From: CAVROP01 sp050008495
GTDB taxonomy: Bacteria > Acidobacteriota > Terriglobia > UBA7540
DNA length: 64,000 nucleotides
NCBI GenBank assembly: GCA_050008495.1
Contig: JBEKMN010000038.1
Span: 1-64,000 of the forward strand
Direction of reading: 5' to 3'
The notes beneath the pieces are model-generated. The model worked only from the letters and a program-made list of their open reading frames with translations, did no database searches and was not told the origin of the DNA. Within the stretch, counting starts at the first letter, position 1, and every line of letters begins with the position of its first letter. Positions 60,374 through 64,000 of this stretch are shown here, piece by piece. The position numbers and the translations under genes were made by a program.

Positions 60374-62113
60374 ATGGGAACGGGAACAAGTCGTGCGAAC
60401 GAGGTTCGCTTCGCTGCGTTCGAAGTGGATCTTCAATCAGGTGAATTGCGCAAGCACGGAGCGAAGGTCAGGCTCCAGGAACAGCCCTTTCAGATTCTCT
60501 CGGCGTTAATCGAGCGCCCGCGCGAGGTTGTGACGCGGGAGGAGCTGCGGAAAAAACTGTGGCCCGGCGACACGTTCGTAGATTTCGAGCAGAGCCTGGC
60601 CACGGCGGTCAAGAAGCTCCGGCGAGCTTTGGGCGATTCTGCCACGAATCCTCACTTCATTGAGACTCTGCCGCGCCGCGGCTATCGCTTCGTGGGAAGC
60701 CTGGAAGCAAGACCTGACGTCGGCAAACCCATTGTGGCTGTGCTGCCCTTTGAGAACCGGAGCGGCGATGCCGGACAGGAATACGTCAGCGAGGGCATGG
60801 CTGAGGAGATCATCGCGCGGCTGGGACGCTTAAACCCGGAGCGGCTGGGCGTTATCGCGCGAGCCTCGGCCGTTCGATACAAGGATGCGGACAAGGATGT
60901 CGACGAGATCGGGCGCGAATTGGGCGCGGATTATGTTCTACAAGGCAGCGTGCGCTGGGCGGGCAAACGGATGCACGTTGTCGCGGAGCTCGTCCAAGTC
61001 AAAGACCGAACCCATCTGTGGGCCGATCACTTCGAGGGCGGTCTCGACAACGTTTCGGCTTTCCACGCCGCCATTGCCCGCCACATCGCTCGCTCTTTGC
61101 AGATTGAAGCGCCCCCCGCCAAGCGTCTGTTCGCGACCGGGACGTCAACCGTAACTCCGGAGGCGCAGGGAGCATTTCTCAGAGGCCGCTACTGTCTAAA
61201 CAAAGGAACCGCGGAAGGAATTAAAAACGCGATCACGTACTTTGAGGAGGCTGCGGCGCATGACTCCGGGTATGCTGTGGCGCACGCGGGATTAGCGGTC
61301 GCACTGAACCTGGCGGACCACTTTCGAATCCTTCCCGGAAGCCGCGCATTCCCTCGAGCCAAGGCGGCCGCCATGAAGGCGCTGGAGCTTAACGATTCGC
61401 TTCCCGAAGCCCACAACGCCTTGGCTTTTGCCACCCACTCTTACGATTGGGATTGGGACGGCGCAGAGCGGGAATATCAACGCGCCATCGCGCTTAACCC
61501 GAACTTCGCGACGGCCCGCCATTGGCATGGGTTCTATCTGGGAATACTGGGACGAGTTGACGAGGCCATCGCTGAGTTGCGGCGCGCGCAAGAGCTGAAT
61601 CCGTTGTCGATGATCATCCGAACTCACCTGGGGCTGATGTTGTATAGGGGGGGGCATTACGACGAGGCGATCGGACAGCTTGCGCAGACACTCGATATGG
61701 AGCCGTACTTCGCCGCGGCACACTACTTCCTTGCTCTGGCGTTTCAACAAAAGGGGAAGTACGAAGAAGCGATTGGGCACCTGGAAAGAGCGCTCCGAGT
61801 TTCTCCGGGCAGCCCGGATCTGGTGGGGGCGCTCGGCCATGCGCATGCCGTGTTCAAGAGAAAGTCCGAGGCGCGCAAGGCGCTCAAGGAGCTTTACGGG
61901 CTGGAGGAGCAGAGATTCGTTTCGGCCTTCGATTTTGCGATAATTCACGCCGGCCTGGGCGAGGCGGACCAGGCCTTCGAGTGGTTCGAAAAAGCTCGTC
62001 TGGAACGTTCCTTCTCGATGCTCTTGTGTCTCAAGGCAGAACCGCGGTTGGACCCGCTGCGTGCAGACTTGCGTTTTCAAGATTTGCAGCGCCAGGTGGG
62101 TTTGCCGCCTTAG
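60374..62113 (+). CDS. Winged-helix/TolB-like/TPR regulator
   Basis: A 579-residue protein. Residues 9-106 are an OmpR/CadC-type winged-helix DNA-binding domain (LQEQPFQILSALIERPREVV, DFEQSLATAVKKLRRALGD, ETLPRRGYRFVG). Residues about 117-235 are a FlgO/TolB-like domain (IVAVLPFENRSGD, GADYVLQGSVRWAGKRMHVV). Residues about 255-570 hold several TPR units (AITYFEEAAAHDSGYAVAHA, AIGHLERALRVSPGSP). There is no membrane helix, so it is a cytoplasmic multi-domain regulator. It lies between paralogues A and B, which may be its targets. Confidence 0.9.
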   Translation: MGTGTSRANEVRFAAFEVDLQSGELRKHGAKVRLQEQPFQILSALIERPREVVTREELRKKLWPGDTFVDFEQSLATAVKKLRRALGDSATNPHFIETLPRRGYRFVGSLEARPDVGKPIVAVLPFENRSGDAGQEYVSEGMAEEIIARLGRLNPERLGVIARASAVRYKDADKDVDEIGRELGADYVLQGSVRWAGKRMHVVAELVQVKDRTHLWADHFEGGLDNVSAFHAAIARHIARSLQIEAPPAKRLFATGTSTVTPEAQGAFLRGRYCLNKGTAEGIKNAITYFEEAAAHDSGYAVAHAGLAVALNLADHFRILPGSRAFPRAKAAAMKALELNDSLPEAHNALAFATHSYDWDWDGAEREYQRAIALNPNFATARHWHGFYLGILGRVDEAIAELRRAQELNPLSMIIRTHLGLMLYRGGHYDEAIGQLAQTLDMEPYFAAAHYFLALAFQQKGKYEEAIGHLERALRVSPGSPDLVGALGHAHAVFKRKSEARKALKELYGLEEQRFVSAFDFAIIHAGLGEADQAFEWFEKARLERSFSMLLCLKAEPRLDPLRADLRFQDLQRQVGLPP

Positions 62114-62244
62114 CCCCCAGCAGCAGTTACCAGTTTGCGCGCCCCGCACCCTCGCCCGCCTTTCTCCTGGTGGAGAGAGGCGGGCGGTGAGGGGTTTGAA
62201 ACCGCGCGGCTCCAATTATCGATTGTGGCTCGCTCTGCCACGTC

Positions 62245-62604
62245 TCATTCGCTGAACACCAGCACCTCGCTCGATCCGGCGAAGCGGATTTCGCTGATGG
62301 CGTTGGATCCATCCGGGTTGGTGGCGTAGATCACCGTGCTGGAATCATATTTCTTGCCACGGTCCTCGAGTTTGCATGGCGCGGACACAACGACCTTCCT
62401 GTTTCGGACAAATTCGACGCTGGCTTGAGGGCTCTGAGCCTCCCATCGCACCGCGTATTGACCTGCCGGAAGGGTTGTGCCGCTCACCACCACCGCGTGC
62501 TCGATGTCCACATTCCGAGCGGCCTTTGCAAAGCCGGAGACTGCGTAAGCCAAAACCAGAACCACCGATACAAGGAATATGCCAAGATACTTTCTAACAC
62601 TCAT
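62245..62604 (-). CDS. Small secreted protein, paralogue B of the local family
   Basis: A 119-residue protein with a signal peptide (MSVRKYLGIFLVSVVLVLAY, AVSGFAKAAR) and the family core: SGTTLPAGQYAVRWEAQSPQ, ASVEFVRNRKVVVS, STVIYATNPDGSNAISEIRF, AGSSEVLVFSE. The extra segment of A is absent. It reads on the minus strand, like the other three paralogues. GAGGGGACT-like sequence (CCAAGGGGGACTCT) precedes the ATG. Confidence 0.78.
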   Translation of the reverse strand: MSVRKYLGIFLVSVVLVLAYAVSGFAKAARNVDIEHAVVVSGTTLPAGQYAVRWEAQSPQASVEFVRNRKVVVSAPCKLEDRGKKYDSSTVIYATNPDGSNAISEIRFAGSSEVLVFSE

Positions 62605-63019
62605 AGAGTCCCCCTTGGAAGTTGATGGGTCAGCCTGGCGGCGTCCTCATTTGACTTGTTGCGCCCTGGCACCTCGTGCCCTCTGCCGGCCTGAAGTCCG
62701 GCGCTACCTTCAGATTGAAACGCTGTCGGCTGCCTCTTGCATTTGAGTTGCAACTACTTCTAAGATCAGGTGGGGTTAAATGAAGGGCCGGGACTACACA
62801 ACGCCCAGCCTTTCCCGGGGGATTCTCTTCGCCCAGGCCCCTAAACCTACAGCGAGGAGAATCCGTTTAACCCCATCTGTTTCTTTCGCGTTACCGTCCT
62901 CGTAGACGAACGGAGCCTGCTCGGGGTTAACGAATTGCCTGCCGCCCGATGCTCCGTTTCGTCATTCTTAGACGCCCGCTCGGCATTTTAGTTAGCTCTT
63001 CTCGTAGCTTCAGGCCGTA
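62605..63019. other. Gap between paralogues B and C with a nested inverted repeat
   Basis: TGGGGTTAAA (62771-62780) and TTTAACCCCA (62866-62875) are perfect 10-bp arms; inside, GGATTCTCTTCGC (62819-62831) pairs with GCGAGGAGAATCC (62852-62864) with one mismatch. The 105-base structure could be an RNA element or a small mobile element. A GGCCTGAAGTCCGGCGCTAC repeat end is at 62693-62712. No gene is seen. Confidence 0.6.
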
Positions 63020-63382
63020 CTAATTGAACACGAGGACCCGTTTCGAGTTGGCGAAGCGAATCTCAACGATGAATAGCGATCCGTCGGGCGCGGTGTCATA
63101 AACGACTGCATTCTGTTCGTACTTTTTGGCGCGCCGCTCGACCCTGCCCTCGGCGAAGAGAGAGACCATGAAGCGCTGCGAGAATTGCACGGTCGCCTGC
63201 GGGCTATGAGTCTTCCACTCCACCGCGTAAGTGCCTGCCCGGAGAGGTTTTCCATGTAGGGACGCGTCATGGAGAAGGGTTGCAATTCCGAAGTTCTTGG
63301 CGAAGGCAGGAATGCCCGCGGCCAAGAGCAGCCCGATTCCCAGGATCCCAGTTCCGAAATACTTCCTGAAATTCCTTTTCAA
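63020..63382 (-). CDS. Small secreted protein, paralogue C of the local family
   Basis: A 120-residue protein from a TTG start with AGGAGG six bases upstream; the ORF extends further but without family homology. After a signal peptide (LKRNFRKYFGTGILGIGLLL, PAFAKNFGIA) comes the family core: HGKPLRAGTYAVEWKTHSPQ, ATVQFSQRFMVSLF, AVVYDTAPDGSLFIVEIRFA, NSKRVLVFN. A 16-bp perfect palindrome CGGCTTGTACAAGCCG lies 50 bases upstream (63432-63447). Confidence 0.76.
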   Translation of the reverse strand: MKRNFRKYFGTGILGIGLLLAAGIPAFAKNFGIATLLHDASLHGKPLRAGTYAVEWKTHSPQATVQFSQRFMVSLFAEGRVERRAKKYEQNAVVYDTAPDGSLFIVEIRFANSKRVLVFN

Positions 63383-63431
63383 GTCTTCCTCCTCTCTGGT
63401 CTCATTAGTCTCTGTTCGACCTTGATGGATC

Positions 63432-63447
63432 CGGCTTGTACAAGCCG
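63432..63447. promoter_or_regulatory. 16-bp perfect palindrome upstream of paralogue C
   Basis: CGGCTTGTACAAGCCG, a perfect dyad without spacer, 50-65 bases upstream of the TTG of paralogue C. A candidate operator for a dimeric regulator; no copy was noticed by eye before A, B or D. Confidence 0.45.
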
Positions 63448-63550
63448 TCGACTGGCCGCTCCGCATTTGGGCATTCGCACCTCGGGCAGACTGAGTTGTG
63501 GATTCTGCCCGCCCAATCGTCCGGCGAAACTCACGCCGCGCCGCTCCCGA

Positions 63551-63919
63551 TCAGTGATTGAGCAGCAGGACTTTGTTGGAGCCGGCGAAGCGAATCTCAA
63601 GGAGGGACACGGACCCGTCCGGCAGCGTTTCGTAAACGACAGCGTTGGAGTCAGAGGTTTTGTCGCGCTGCTCGACTCTGCCCTCCGTGGAGACGACGAG
63701 CTGGCGTTTCCGCAAGAATTGCACGGTGGCCTCAGGGCTGTGGGTTTGCCACTCCACCTTATACCTGCCGGCGGGCAAATTCTTACCTTGCAGGACAACC
63801 GCGTGGTCGATGTTGATTGTCCGCGAGTTCTTTGCCGCAGCGGGAATTCCGGCGGCCAGTAGCAGCCCCAAAGACAGAACTCCTGTTCCAAACCACTTTC
63901 TGGTCATCGTTTTCATCAT
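63551..63919 (-). CDS. Small secreted protein, paralogue D of the local family
   Basis: A 122-residue protein. Signal peptide MMKTMTRKWFGTGVLSLGLL up to PAAAKN, then the family core: QGKNLPAGRYKVEWQTHSPE, ATVQFLRKRQLVVSTEG, AVVYETLPDG, SLLEIRFAGSNKVLLLNH. C and D are the closest pair. The second ATG (63916) is better spaced from AAAAGGAGG than the first, so translation probably begins there. It is the most upstream paralogue of the B-C-D set on this strand. Confidence 0.78.
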   Translation of the reverse strand: MMKTMTRKWFGTGVLSLGLLLAAGIPAAAKNSRTINIDHAVVLQGKNLPAGRYKVEWQTHSPEATVQFLRKRQLVVSTEGRVEQRDKTSDSNAVVYETLPDGSVSLLEIRFAGSNKVLLLNH

Positions 63920-64000
63920 TTCCTCCTTTTCGGTTCCCTCTTTTGTTTGTTTAACTTGGTTGAATCAAGCCTTCCGAGCCATCGGAGGCTGTGATCATCT

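Noticed and set aside
60107..60436. 109-codon minus-strand frame across the regulator's promoter
   Set aside because: It overlaps the start of the recognised regulator, includes a dispersed repeat and has no domain.

Overview
The window is GC-rich bacterial chromosome, most likely from an Acidobacteriota genome or metagenome bin. I infer this from a Ser/Thr kinase joined to a TolB-like propeller, a winged-helix/TolB/TPR regulator, a solo sensory-rhodopsin-transducer-like protein, several DUF3471-type serine hydrolases, and above all many dispersed palindromic repeats (for example the CTGAGCGAAGCGAAG family) that fill intergenic gaps and enter reading frames. The assignment rests on recall, not on a search. 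I saw no rRNA, tRNA, CRISPR array, transposase or prophage.

Layout. 1-3.1 kb: tail of an unknown gene, a cyclic-nucleotide-binding protein and a secreted six-hairpin-type glycosidase. 3.1-6.2 kb: a class-A-like serine hydrolase, an SH3-NlpC/P60 endopeptidase and an L-Ala-D/L-Glu-type epimerase, together suggesting cell-wall peptide breakdown. 6.3-9.4 kb: a YtrA-type GntR repressor with an ABC exporter. 9.5-18 kb: a secreted protein, an ASRT-family protein, a class-C-like hydrolase, an amidohydrolase, an acyl-CoA ligase and a zinc alcohol dehydrogenase. 18-25.4 kb: histidine degradation (hutU, hutI, fused ftcD) interleaved with a FmdB-type zinc ribbon and two unknown proteins. 25.5-29.5 kb: mntH, a universal stress protein, an aldo/keto reductase and a SAM hydroxide adenosyltransferase-type enzyme.

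29.5-34 kb, minus strand, is a cysteine operon read as JAMM protease, CysO-like sulfur carrier, MoeZ-like E1 with rhodanese, CysK, CysE. The carrier has eight residues after its Gly-Gly, so the adjacent JAMM protease probably matures it. 34-39 kb: an unknown protein, a Pnkp-like kinase with a Pro/Ala tail, and a fused NfnB-NfnA oxidoreductase whose linker is repeat-derived. 39-44 kb: the receptor-like kinase (three repeat-derived insertions), a receiver-like protein, a broken CocE-type hydrolase and sodC. 44-52 kb, minus: sucA (probably leaderless), kdsC, kdsD, ppk2, pnp and rpsO, with an attenuator-like hairpin between rpsO and pnp.

52-59 kb: a nitrilase-family protein with a pseudo-metallopeptidase, aguB, a receiver-like protein, an ArsA-type ATPase with a small basic partner, a TIGR01777 epimerase and a rhomboid protease. 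59-64 kb: four paralogous small secreted proteins around a winged-helix/TolB/TPR regulator, with palindromes and a nested inverted repeat between them. This and the in-frame repeats are the most unusual content. The rest is housekeeping or accessory metabolism.
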